Shown here one piece after another: positions 20,760-32,850 of a stretch of DNA of 64,000 bases. Source of the DNA: Dasypus novemcinctus (taxonomy: Eukaryota > Chordata > Mammalia > Cingulata > Dasypodidae); NCBI RefSeq assembly GCF_030445035.2, contig NC_080704.1, positions 26,826,499-26,890,498 on the forward strand. The letters are read 5' to 3'. The position numbers and the translations under genes are program-made. The notes beneath the pieces were generated by a model, which was given only the letters and a program-made list of their open reading frames with translations, did no database searches and was not told the DNA's origin. The stretch's first letter is position 1; each line of letters begins with the position of its first letter.

Positions 20760-23700
20760 TTGGCTAATATAAGTAATTCCTTGAAAGTAATAACACTGAA
20801 TGTCAATGGATTAAACTCACCTGTCAAGAGACTCAGACTGGAAGATTGGATAAGGAAATATGACCCATGTATATGCTGTCTACAAGAAACACATCTTAGA
20901 CCCAGGGATTCAAGGAGGTTGAAAGTGAATGGCTGGAAAACAATCTTACAAGCAAATAATAACAAAAAAAAAAGGACAGGAGTAGCTATATAAATATCAG
21001 ACAAAATAGACTTCAAATGCAAAACAATTGTGAGAGACAAAGAAGGACCCTACATATTAGTGAAAGGGATAATCTTTTAAGAAGAAAGAACAATCATGAA
21101 CATTTATGCTCCTAACAAGGGCTCCTCCAAATACATGAAGCAAACACTGGAAAAACTAAGTGAAGGAATAGATGCCTCTATAATTATAGTGGGGGACTTT
21201 AATATACCACTATCAACATTGGACATAACATTTCAAAAGAGAATCAATAAAGAAACAAAAACTTTGAACAATATATTAGAGGAGTTGGACCTAATAGATA
21301 TATACAGAACATTACAACCAAATATAGCAGGATATACATTCTTCTCAAGTACACATGGATCATTCTCCAAGATAGACCACATGCTAGGCCACAGAAAAAG
21401 TCTCAATAAATTCAGAAAGATCGAAAACATACAAAATAATTTCTCTGACAACAGTGGAATGAACCTGGAAATCTGCAAGGGAAAGAGACTCAGATTTGGC
21501 AATAAGATATGGAAGCTAAACAACATATTCTTAGAAAAACAGTGGGTCAAGGAGGAAATCTGAAAAGAAATCAATAACTACCTTGAAACTAATGAAAATG
21601 ATAACACAACATATCAAAACTTATGGGATACAGGAAAGCAGTACTGAGAGGGAAATTTATAGCCATAAATTCATACATCAAATATTATTACAAAGTCAAT
21701 AAAAAATAAAAAAGAAAAAAAAGAAAAAAAAAAGAAAATTGGTAGGCATGTAATAAATAAAGCCAGATATGAACTGAAAAAAAAAAAAAGGAGAGCTAAA
21801 ATTGAAGAATTAACTGCACACTTGGAGGAATTAGTAAAAAATCAACAAACTAAAACCAAAGAAAGAAGAAAGAAAGAAAGAGCAGAATGAAATGAAATAG
21901 AAAATAAGAAAGCAGTCAAAAAAATTAACAAAACGTGGAGCTGGTTCTTTGAGAAGATCAATAAAATTGACAAACCCTTAGCTAGACTAACAAAGAAAAA
22001 AATAGAGAAGATGCAAATACACAAAATAAGAAATGAGAAAGGAGATATCACCACTGATCCCAGAGAAATAAAGATTATCATAAGAGGATACTTTGAAAAA
22101 CTATATTCCAACAAAAACGACAATTTAGAGGACATGAACAAATTCATAGAAACACATAAGCAGCCTATATTGACAAAAGAAGAAGTTGATGATCTCAACA
22201 AACCAATCACAAGTAAAGAGATAGAATCAGTCATTTAAAACCTCCCAACTAAAAAGAGCCCTGGGCCAGGTGACTTCACAGATGAATTCTACAAAACATT
22301 CTGGAAAGAACTAACACCAATCTTGCTTAAACTCTTCCAAAAAATGTAAACAGAAGAAACATTGCCTAACTCATTCTATGATGCCAGCATTACCCCAGTA
22401 CCAAAGCCAAAGACACCACAAGAAAATAAAATTACAGACCAATCTCTCTAATAAGTGTAGATGTGAAAATCCTCAACAAAATATTTGCTAATCATATTCA
22501 ACAACACATCAAATTAATTATACACCATGACCTAGTGGGATTCATTCCTGGTATGCAAGGATGGTTCAACATAAGAAAATCAATTACTGTAATACACCAT
22601 ATAAACAGATTGAAGGGGAAAAAATCACTTGATCATATCTATAGATGCAGAAAAAGCATTTGACAAAATACAGCACCCATTCTTGATTAAAAAAAAAACA
22701 CTGTGAAAGATCGGAATAGAAGGAAACTTTCTGAACATGATAAAGGGTATATATGAAGAACCCACAGCTAACGTCATTTACAATGATGAAAACCTAAAAT
22801 GTTTCCCTCTAAGATCAGGAACAAGTTAAGGATGCCCACTCTCTCCCCTTCTATTTAACATTGTCCTAGAAGTACTTGTTCAAGCCCTGAGGCAAGAACC
22901 AGATATAAAAGGCATTCAAATTGGAAAGGAAGAAGTCAAAATTTCATTATTTGCAGATGACATGATCCTATACATAGAAAACCCTGAGAGGTCTACAACA
23001 AAGCTTCTAGAACTCATAAATGAGTTTAGTAAAGTCACAGGCTATAAGATCAATGCGCAAAAATCAGTAGCATTTCTGTACACCAATAATGAGCAAGATC
23101 AGAAGGAAATCAAGGAACGAATACCATTCACAATAGTAAATAAAAAAATCAAATATTTAGGAATAAATTTAACTAAAGATGTAAAAAACTTATACACCGA
23201 GAACTATACAAGACTGTTCAAGGAAATCAAAGAAGACCTAAATAAATGGAAGAATATTCCCTGTTCATGGATAGGAAGGCTAAATATTATTAAGATGTCT
23301 ATCCTACCAAAACTGATCTACACATTCAATGCAATCCCAATAAAAATCAACACAGCCTTCTTTCAGGAACTAGAAAAACTAACTATGAAATTTATTTGGA
23401 AAGGAAAGGGGCCCCGAATAGCCAAAGACATATTGAAAAAGAAAAACGAAATCGGAGGAATCACATTACCTGACTTCAAAACATACTACAAAGCTACAGT
23501 AGTGAAAACAGCATGGTATTCGCATAAGGAGAGACACACAGACCAATGGAATCGAATTGAAAGTTCTGATATAGAACCTCATATATATAGCCATATAATA
23601 TTCGATAAAGTCACCAAACCAACTCAACTGGGAGAGAATGGCCTATTCAACAAATGGTGCCTGGAGAACTGGATATCCATATGTAGAAGAATGAAAGAGG

Positions 23701-24669
23701 ATTACCCTCTCACACCTTATACAAAGATCAACTCAAGATGGATCAAAGACCTAAATATAAGAGCCAAGACCATAAAGACCTTGGAAAGCAGTGTAGGGAA
23801 ACATCTACAAGACCTTGTAATAGGAAATGGCTTCATGAACATCACACCAAAAGCACGAGCAGCAAAAGAACAAATAGATAAATGGGACTTCCTCAAAATT
23901 AAAGCCTTCTGCACCTCAAAGGAGTTTGTCAAGAAAGTAAAAAGGGAGCCCACACAATGGGAGAAAATATTTGGCAACCATATATCCAATAAGAGACTTA
24001 TAACTTGCATATATAAAGAACTCCTATATCTTGAAAAAAAAAAAAACAACCCATTTAAAAAATGGGAAAAAGATTTAAACAGACACTTCTCCAAAGAAGA
24101 AATACAAATGGCTAAAAAGCACATGAAAAAATGCTCCAAATCTTTAGCTATCAGGGAAATGCAAATCAAAACTACAATGAGATACCATCTTACTCCCATA
24201 AGATTGGCAGCTATGAAAAAAAACAGAAGAATACAAATACTGGAGAGGATGTGAAGAAATGGGAACATTCCTCCACTGCTGGTGGGAATGCAGAAGGATC
24301 CAGTCATTCTGGAGGACAGTTTGGCGGTTTCTCAAAAAACTAACCATAGATTTCCCATATGACCCAGTAATTCCACTGCTGGGTATATACCCAGCAGAAC
24401 TGAAAACAAGGACACAAACCGATATATGCACACCAATGTTCATAGCAGCATTGTTCACTATCGCCAAAAGTTGGAATCCACCCAAATGCCCATCAACAGA
24501 TAAGTGGATCAATAAAATGTGGTATATACATACAATGGAATACTACTCGGCTTTAAGAACAAATACACTACAAACACACGTGATAACATGGATGAATCTT
24601 GAGAACCTTATGTTGAGTAAAGCAACCCAGGCATTGAAGGACAAATACTACATGACCTCAATGATATGA
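20760..24669 (+). pseudogene. L1-A ORF2p (endonuclease / reverse transcriptase), broken
   Basis: A 3.9-kb span gives recognisable ORF2p in pieces: endonuclease N-terminus 20760-20993 (TLNVNGL and LQETHL metal/active-site blocks), further endonuclease 21096-21563 (GDFNIPLS), linker 22011-22238, RT fingers 22463-22663, RT palm with FADD at 22951-22962, and thumb plus C-terminal region 22962-24254. The Cys/His-rich tail is at 24259-24669 in another frame. At least five interruptions (stops or frameshifts) separate them, and the expected start codon reads TTG. The normal protein nicks target DNA and primes reverse transcription. This copy cannot encode it. Confidence 0.93.
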
Positions 24670-27504
24670 AATAAGCAAGCTGCCTCAGAGAGCTAGAGAC
24701 TGGAAGATAGGCTTACAGGAAATTGGGGGGTAGAGGAAGGATGTAAGCTGACATCTACATGGGTGAAATCTATGATAAGCTGAAGGTAAGTATGGGTACA
24801 AGGAAGGGATAAAATGAGGGCATAGGGTTACCTTTGGGTGGGGCTTTGTAGGTTTGAGGGGGGCTAGGGATGGGCGGATGGGTTATATTGCCCAAGAAAT
24901 TGGGGGGAGGGTGGGGCAACATACAAACATAGGAGATTGTCAGGTGTTGATTGAGAGTATAATGCTGAAAAAACCTTTTCAAAATATAATTAGGAAAGTT
25001 ACCTGTTTAAGATACTCAAAGGGGATAATCTGACACAGGACAGACTCCTAGGGAATATCTGAATGCTCAATTTGCCAGAGTGGGTTATACCATTTGGTAG
25101 AGATCCATTTAATGAGAGTGAAGGTAGACCCACATCCTGGGGAGGAGTAATGCCATCAAATAGAGGGAACTGTATCTCTCAAGAGAAATGGTGGCTCCCA
25201 GGGCATTAGGGCAGTTGAGCAAGTCAAGCCCTCAACACTGTTACAAGTATCTCTGAACATGGCTCCTCAAGAAATGAAGATTGACTGTCACTGTGGATCC
25301 CAAGGGGAGGGGGAAATAGATATTGAATAGATGAAACCAAGGTAACTGTGGGGGCAAGGGAGGTGTTTCACGAGAGTATACAAGGATGGATATAAAACAT
25401 ATAATATTACACCAAAAACATATAGGGGACGACAGACTAATAATGTAAACCATAATGTAAAACATAGGATAACTAAAAAATTTAGAAAACTGTATAGCCT
25501 AAAGTAGAAACCACAATGTAAACACAAATGTTATCTTGTTTGAAAGCTATTGTCTCAATATCTGTACATCAGTTTCAGTAAATATGATATGAATAAGTTA
25601 AAAGATTATCACTGTGGAAGGGAAAAGGTTTTATGATGGATATGTGGGAGTACTGTATATTGTATATGTGAATTACTGTGATCTATGGCTCTTGTGAAGA
25701 GAAGCTCAATAATTAGGAAAAAAGAAAAGAAAAAGATAGGATGTACAATTTTTCCAAATCAATATGTATTCTATATCTAACCTTTAAACTCATCGCTGTA
25801 TTCCATTTTACTAGTAAGGGAACGTGACATTATATTGGGCTCCACTTTTCAGGAAGTTTTGGATCACAGAGTGGTTCAACAATGGCAGCGGAGGAATACT
25901 GGTATGGGATGTTATTGACAGGGGACATATGGTTGACAGGGAGTTATACAGGGCATGTGTCCAGGATGCATGGTAATGTTTGGATATACTTATAGTGGAA
26001 ACAATTATAAACAACAGCTGGGGGGGTACTGGGTTCCTGGCCGGGGGGGGCTCTGTCGTGGTGCCTAGGGGAGCAGCAGCAGTTCCCCGGGTGCAACAGC
26101 AAGGACCAGGAAGGAATGAGAGTCCAACAGTAAGCCCCTGATACTAATGACTATGCTTGTGAGCCTATACATCTGAAATAAGAACAAGGCCTAGAGCAGC
26201 ACTGTGCCTAGGAGTTCCCTCCTGACAGCCTCCGTGTTACTCAAATGTGGCCAGTCTCGAAGCCAAACTCAGCATGTAAATGCAATGCCTTCCCCCCAGC
26301 GTGGGACATGACACCCGGGGATGAGCCTCCCTGGCACCGAGGGATCACTACTAAGTACCAGCTGATGATGTAACTAGAAAATGACTTTGAATTAAAGGTT
26401 CAATGCAGACCAGCAGAATATCCCTGTCTACATATAATAACAGGAGTTAAAAATGCTGTTTGACCTAAAGTAAGGGGGAAATGGAAAGGACAAATGAGTT
26501 TATATGGCTATGAGTCTCTAAAAAAGAGTCTGGAGGTTGTCAGAAGGATTGCCCTTATGCACACCTGAGCAGAGTCTCAGAAACAGATAAAGTAGAGACA
26601 ACCCCAGGTATTGGTTCTTTTGAGGGCTAAAGAGACCCGCAGGTTCTATGGTCATGGCAGATGGAGTTCACTGCCATGTCAGTTGGCCCTTCTTTGGAGC
26701 TGGTGTTTCTATATGATGGAGCTGGACTCAGATGGGATTTCTTTTCACAAGCCTTTCATGCTACTTTACTGGAATTGTAGTTGGTGCTGGGGTTAAAGAT
26801 ATATCTAGGGGATTTGAATCTCTGGACTGACAATATGATAGCCAGGCCCTGAGCCTCAGCAGACTTCAGCTCCTACACTCTGATTTATTGGACTTACCCC
26901 ACTCAGCTAATATGGAGTTGAAGAATGTCAACCACCATACCACGGAGCCTAGAGTGCCTACAACTGAAAGCAGGAGGATTGCATCCAGTATCCATGTGGA
27001 ATCTAAGCCCCCTCTTGACACAGATGTGGAATGGACACAACCAAGCCAAGGTCCACAGGATGGAGGAATACAGTAAGGATTAGAGTGGACTTAATGATAT
27101 TCTATTCATGAACTATTGTGGTTAATAATCGAGAAAATGTGGCATTGTGTGTGGAAAAAGTGGCCATGGTGGCTGCTGGGTGCGGGGAATGAGAGGAAGA
27201 GATGAGATATGGAGGCATTATTGGGACTTGGAATTGTCCTGGGTGGTGCTGCAGGGACAATTGCCATGGCCCACTGGATGGAACGTGGGAGAGTGTGGGC
27301 TATGGTGTGGACCACTGGCCATGGGGTGCAGCGATGCCCAGAGATGTACTCACCAGATGCAGTGGATATGTCATGATAATGGGGGAGAGTGTTACTGTGG
27401 GGGGAGTAGTGGGGTGGAGGCGGTGGGGGTGAATGGGGACCTCATATTTTCTGAATGCAATTTTTTTAAAAAATGAATAAATAAAATAAAATTTTTAAAA
27501 AAAG
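24670..27504 (+). other. L1-A 3' UTR, about 2.8 kb
   Basis: No ORF of note, and it aligns throughout with 29.19-32.12 kb in the second L1. It includes a core 'gtctcgaagccaaactcagc' (26252), 'ccttccccccagcgtgggac', a block '..ggtcaaccaccatacca' near the end and a G-rich tract (27390-27435) just before the A-rich tail. A G-rich tract near the 3' end is a known L1 feature. The length is several times that of human L1 3' UTRs. Confidence 0.8.
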
Positions 27505-29187
27505 AAAACCCTGAGAAGTCTACTACAAAGCTTCTAGAATTTATAAATGAGTTCAGTAAAGTTGCAGGTTATAAGATCAATGTGCAAAAATCAGTAGCAT
27601 TTCTGTACACCAATAATGAGCAATCTGAGGAGGAAATCAAGAAAAAAATACCATTTACAATAGTAAATTAAAAAATCAAATACTTAGGAATAAATTTAAC
27701 TAAAGATGTAAAAGACTCATACACAGAAAACTACACAACACCATTCAAGGAAATCAAAGAAGAACTAAATAAATGGAAGAATATTCCCTGTTCATGGATA
27801 GGAAGACTAAATATTACTAAGATGTCTATCCTACCAAAATTGATCTACAGATTCAATGCAATCAGAATAAAAATCAACACAGCGTTCTTTAATGAACGAA
27901 AAAACTATGAAATTTATTTGGAAAGGAAAGAGGCCCTGAATGGCCAAAGACATATTGAAAAAGAAAAAACAAAATTGGAGGAATTACACTACCCGATTTC
28001 AAAACATACTACAAAGCTACAGGAGTGAAAACAGCATGTTATTGGCACAAGGATAGACACACTGAACAATGGAACTGAATTGAGACTTCTAATATAGATC
28101 CTCATATATACAGTCGTATGATATTTGACAAGGCCACCATAGCCACATTTAACTGGGAGAGAATGGCCTCTTTAACAAATGGTGCCTGGAGAACTGGATA
28201 TTGATATGTAAAAGAATGAAAGAGGATTACCATCTTACACCTTATACAAAAATCAACTCAAGATGGATCAAAGACCTAAATGTAAGAGCCAAGACCATAA
28301 AGACCTTGGAAAGCAATGTAGGGAAGCATCTACAGGAACTTGTAATAGGAAATGGCTTTATGAAATTCACACCAAAAGCACAAGCAACCAAAGAACAAAT
28401 AGATAAACGGGACTTCCTCAAAATTAAAGCCTTCTGCACCTCAAAGGAGTTTGTCAAGAAAGTGAAAAGAGAGCCTACACAATGAAAGAAAATATTTGGT
28501 AACCATGTATCTGACAGGAGACTTATATTCTGCATATATAAAGAACTCCTATATTTCAAAAATAAAAAGACAAACAACCCATTTAAAAAATGGGGAAAAG
28601 ATTTGAATAGACACTTCTCCAAAGAATTACAAATGGCTAAAAAGCACATGAAAAAATGCTCAAAATCACTAGCTATTAGGGAAATGCAAATCAAAACTAC
28701 AATGAGATACCATCTTACTCCCATTAGACTGGCAGCTATCAAAAAACAGAAGACTACAAGTGCTGGAGAGGATGTGGAGGAATGGGAACACTCATCCACT
28801 GCTGGTGGGAATGCAAAAGGATCCAGCCATTCTGGCGGACAGTTTGGTGGTTTCTCAAAAAACTAGCTATTGATTTGCCATATGACCCAGCAATTCCACT
28901 GCTGGGTATATACCCAGTAGAACAGAAAACAAGGACACAATGATATATGCACACCAATGTTCATAGCAGCACTATTCACTATTGCCAAAAGTTGGAATCA
29001 ACTCAAATGCACATCAACAGATGAATAGATAAATAAAATGTGGTATATACATACAATGGAATACTTCTCAGCTATAAGAACGAATACAGTACAAATACAT
29101 GGGATAACATGGATGAATCTTGAGGACCTTATGTTGAGTGAAGCAACCCAGGCATTGAAGGACTACTACATGACTTCTCTGATATGA
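27505..29187 (+). pseudogene. L1-B ORF2p C-terminal part, broken
   Basis: It corresponds to the RT thumb and C-terminal domain of L1-A ORF2 (22978-24669). Readable pieces are 27822-28028, 28201-28485 and 28603-28866, then the C-terminus in a further frame to the stop at 29185-29187. Multiple stops and frameshifts. No endonuclease or RT palm is present because of 5' truncation. Confidence 0.88.
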
Positions 29188-32126
29188 AATAAGTAAACCA
29201 AGCTGCCTCAGATAGGCTTAAAGGAAGTTGGGGGCTAGAGGAAGGTTGCGAGCTGACACCTACATGGGTGAAATCTATAAGCTGGAGGTAAGTATTTGTA
29301 GAGGGAAGGGATAAAATAGGGGCATAGGGATACCTTTGGGTGGGGTCTTGCGGGCTCAAGGGGCGCTAGGGATGGGAGGATGGGTCAGATGGCCCAAGAA
29401 ATTGGTGGGAGGGTGGAAGGAACATTTGAACATAGGAGATTTCTCAGGTATGTGGTTGAAACTATAATGTTGAGAAAACTCTTTAGAAAATATAATAAGG
29501 AAGGTTACCTGTTTAAGATGCTTAAGGGGGGGCATCTGACACAGGGCAGGCTTCTAGGGGTATGTGAGTGCTCATTTTGTCATAGTGGGTTATATCATTG
29601 AGTGGAGACCCATACAATGAGAGTGAAGGTATACCCACATCCCAGGTAGGACTGATGTTCTCAAATAGAGGCAATTGTATCTCTCAAGAGAATTGATGAC
29701 TCCCAATGGGTTAGGGCAGTTGAGTATGTCAAGCCCTCAACATTGTTGCAAGTATCTTTGAATAAGGGCCTTCAAGTAAGGAAGATTGATTGTCACTGTG
29801 GGTCCTGAGGGGAGGGGGAAAGAGGTATCAAATAGACGGAATCAGTGTAACTGTGGGGCAATGAAGGTGTTCCACAAGATAATGCAATGATGGATATAGG
29901 ACATGTTAAATTACACCAAAATTGTATAAAAGTCTATAGGTTAAAATGTAAACCATAATGTAAAACATAAGATAACTAAAAATTTAGAAAATTGTATAAT
30001 CTAAAATATAAACCATAATGTAAGCACAAATGAAACCATGTTTGAAAGCTATTGTTTCAATATCTGTACATCAGCTGCAGCAAATATAATATGAACGTGT
30101 AAAAAGATCATTGTTGGGGAAGGGACAAAGTGTTTAATGTTGGATATTTGGGAATACCATAATTGTATATGTGAATTACTGTGATCTAAAACTTTTGTGA
30201 AAGATGTAGACACTGAGGAAGAAATGGAAGAACTGCCTTGCCACTGTACATACAGGGCAACACCTATAGCAGTGATGAAATGAAAAATGTCAAAAACAAA
30301 GATTTTTCATTTTTTTCATTTTTTTGATACCCCAATTTATTTTTACCTTATTTAATTTTTCTAAATTAGTATGTATTCTATATCTAACCTTCAAACCCAT
30401 CACTATATTCCATTTTACTATTAATGGAACCTGGGAATATAATAGGCTCCCTTTTTGAAGTTTTGGACCACATAAAGGTTCGACTATGGCAGGGGAGGAA
30501 CACTGGTGTGGGGTGTTATTGATAGGGGGCACATGGTTGGGAGGGAGTTCTCCAGGGCATGTATACAGGGTACATAAAAATGTTTGGATATTTTCACAGT
30601 GGTTACAGTTAAAAACAACTAAGGAAAGTGCTGAGTTGCTAGCCAGGGGAGCAATATCACATTCCCCAATGGAACAGCAACAATCCCCCAAGTGCAATGG
30701 CAAAGACCAATAAAGAAAGATGGTGCAACAATGAGCCCTTGATACCGATGACTATGCTTATGAACCTGTGCACCTGAAATATGAACTAGGCCTAGAGCTG
30801 CAGGGTGCCTAGGAGTTACCTCCTGAGAGCCGCCATGCTGCTCAAATATGGCCAGTCTCGAAGCCAAACTCAGCATGTAAATGCATTGCCTTCCCCCCAG
30901 CGTGGGACATGACCCCAGGGATGAGCCTCCCTGATGCCGAGGAATTACTACCAAGTGCCAGTTGATGATGTAACTAGAAAAAGACCTTGAATAAAAGGGT
31001 CAACTCAGACCAGCAGAATATCTCAGCCTACATGTAGGATCATGTGTTAAAAACTGCTTTTTAACGTTGAATAAAAGGGGGAAATGGAAAGGACAAATGA
31101 GTTTATATGGCTATGAGTCTCCAAAAAAGAGTTGGGAGGTCATCAGAGGGGTCACACTTACACACACCTCAGCAGGGTCCCAGAGACAGTCAAAGTAGAT
31201 ACAACCCCAAAGACTGGTTCTCCTGAGGGCTACAGAGACCCACAGGTTCTATGGTCATGGCAGATGGCTCTGGAGTTCAGTGCCATGTCAGTTGGCCCTA
31301 CGTTGGTGTTTGTGTTCCTGAGTGTGATGAAGTTGGATTCAGATGTGATCTTTCTACACATGCCTCTTCTGTCACTTTTACTGGACCTGTGGTTGGCACT
31401 GGGGTTTAGTGTATACTCAGGGGACCTGAATCTCTGGACTCTCCATGTGACAGCCAGGCCCTGAGCCTCAACAGACTTGCAACTCCTACCCTCTGGTTTA
31501 TTGGACTTACCCCAGCCAGCTAACAGGGAGATGAAGAAGGTCAACCACCATATCAGGGAGCCAAGATGCAACTGCAAATAGAAGAATTGCATCCATCATC
31601 CAAGTGGAATCTAAGCACCCTCTCGATACAGAGGTAGAGTGGACATCACCATCCCAGGGTCCACAGAATGGAGGAATAGAGTATGGATTAGAGTGGACTT
31701 ACTGATATTCTATTGTGGAACTACTGTGATTAGTAATGGAAGTAAATGTATCATTGAGATGAAGAAAGTGGCCATGGTAGCTACTGAGGATGGGGAGTGG
31801 GAAGAAGAGATGTGATGTGGGGGCATTTTCAGGACTTGGAGTTGTCCTGAGTGGTACTGCCAGGACAGTTACTGAACACTGTATGTTCTCCCATGGCCCA
31901 CTGGATGGAATGGGGGAGAGTGTAAACTATAATATGGACCACTGACCATGTGGTGCAGCAGTGCTCAGAGATGTATTCACCAAGAGCAATGAAAGTTCCA
32001 TGATGTTGGAGGAGGTTGCTGTTATGGGTGGAGTGGAGTAAGGGGGGTGGGAGAATATATGGGAACCCCATATTTTTTTTAATGTAACATTAAAAAATAA
32101 AGACAAAGACATTTTTTTTAAAAACA
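27505..32126 (+). mobile_element. 5'-truncated LINE-1 (L1-B), head-to-tail with L1-A
   Basis: It starts abruptly inside ORF2 ('gaaaaccctgag', equivalent to 22978 of L1-A), directly after the A-rich end of L1-A. It runs through the ORF2 end (29187) and a full 2.9-kb 3' UTR to an A-rich end at about 32126. The T/A-rich strings at 27489-27503 and 32111-32124 could be a poor TSD, which would mean insertion into L1-A's tail. Confidence 0.88.
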
Positions 32127-32680
32127 CATAATGAAACCACCAATGAAATGTTACCAATCTACTTCACATTGAAGTGGAAAATACTGAAAGGAGCAGCTTC
32201 AACTTCAATGAGGTGAAAGGGCACTGTGAAGACTGTTCGCCTTTGCTGCATATGGGATTTATATAGCTATAGTATAGGTAATGTATATATAATATAGGTA
32301 ATACTGTTTGAGAAATACCGGTTCTTAATGCAATCCTAAATAGAGCATAAGAATATAATTAATACTATGTGAAAAAATAAGACAGGACTTACCACTAAGA
32401 CTTATCACAAAGATCATCATTAATTTTTTAAGACTGTGTTTTATAAGAAAACACTTACGTGTGTGGCTATTTTCTATTCCAAAAAAAACTTTGAAAGTTT
32501 AAAACATCATAGCAAATTATCAATATTAAATATTTTTTGCCCACACTGGATAAAAAGGATTTGGGGTTGGGGTTTCCAATGGAGAGTGGAGAATACAAGA
32601 CTGCCTTAATAAGAACATGTAGAATAGAGTTTTCAGGGGCTGACTAAGGCTTTATATTTATCAGTTTGTTTCAGCTTCAC
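32127..32680 (+). other. Unclassified AT-rich interval
   Basis: No gene or family recognised. Confidence 0.4.
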
Positions 32681-32687
32681 CACATAT

Positions 32688-32850
32688 GGAAGGTATTGGC
32701 ATATCTCCCCTCTACAGATGAAGAAACTGAGGTATACAGAGATTAAATATATCTCCCAAGGCCACAGGACCAATACGTGGCAGAATTAATATTAGAACTG
32801 ACAGTACCTGACTCCAAAAGCTGTGCCCTAAAGCACAATCAGGAGATGGT
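32688..32850 (-). mobile_element. MIR SINE, array copy 3
   Basis: 'gatgaagaaactgaggtatacagagatta', '..aaggccacaggacc', '..acctgactccaaaagctgtgccctaaagca' form a reverse MIR, at the same junction with pol as in the other copies. Confidence 0.85.

Larger units (their letters stand above)
17932..27504 (+). mobile_element. Full-length, inactive LINE-1 (L1-A)
   Basis: About 9.6 kb. It begins 'gcggggtaagatggc', equivalent to the start of the L1 at 61.21 kb. It has a 1.84-kb 5' UTR, decayed ORF1 (19773-20690), decayed ORF2 (about 20760-24669), a 2.8-kb 3' UTR and an A-rich end (27464-27504). No convincing TSD pairs 17.93 kb with the 3' side, which is occupied by a second L1. Not retrotransposition competent as seen, because both ORFs contain stops and frameshifts. 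Confidence 0.9.

Noticed and set aside
23717-24307. 196-aa minus-strand ORF (and 28242-28799)
   Set aside because: Antisense shadow of L1 ORF2, present in both L1 copies for the same reason.
17932-32126. A single L1 with a duplicated ORF2
   Set aside because: An A-rich tail and a full 3' UTR separate the two ORF2 regions, so two elements are the simpler reading.
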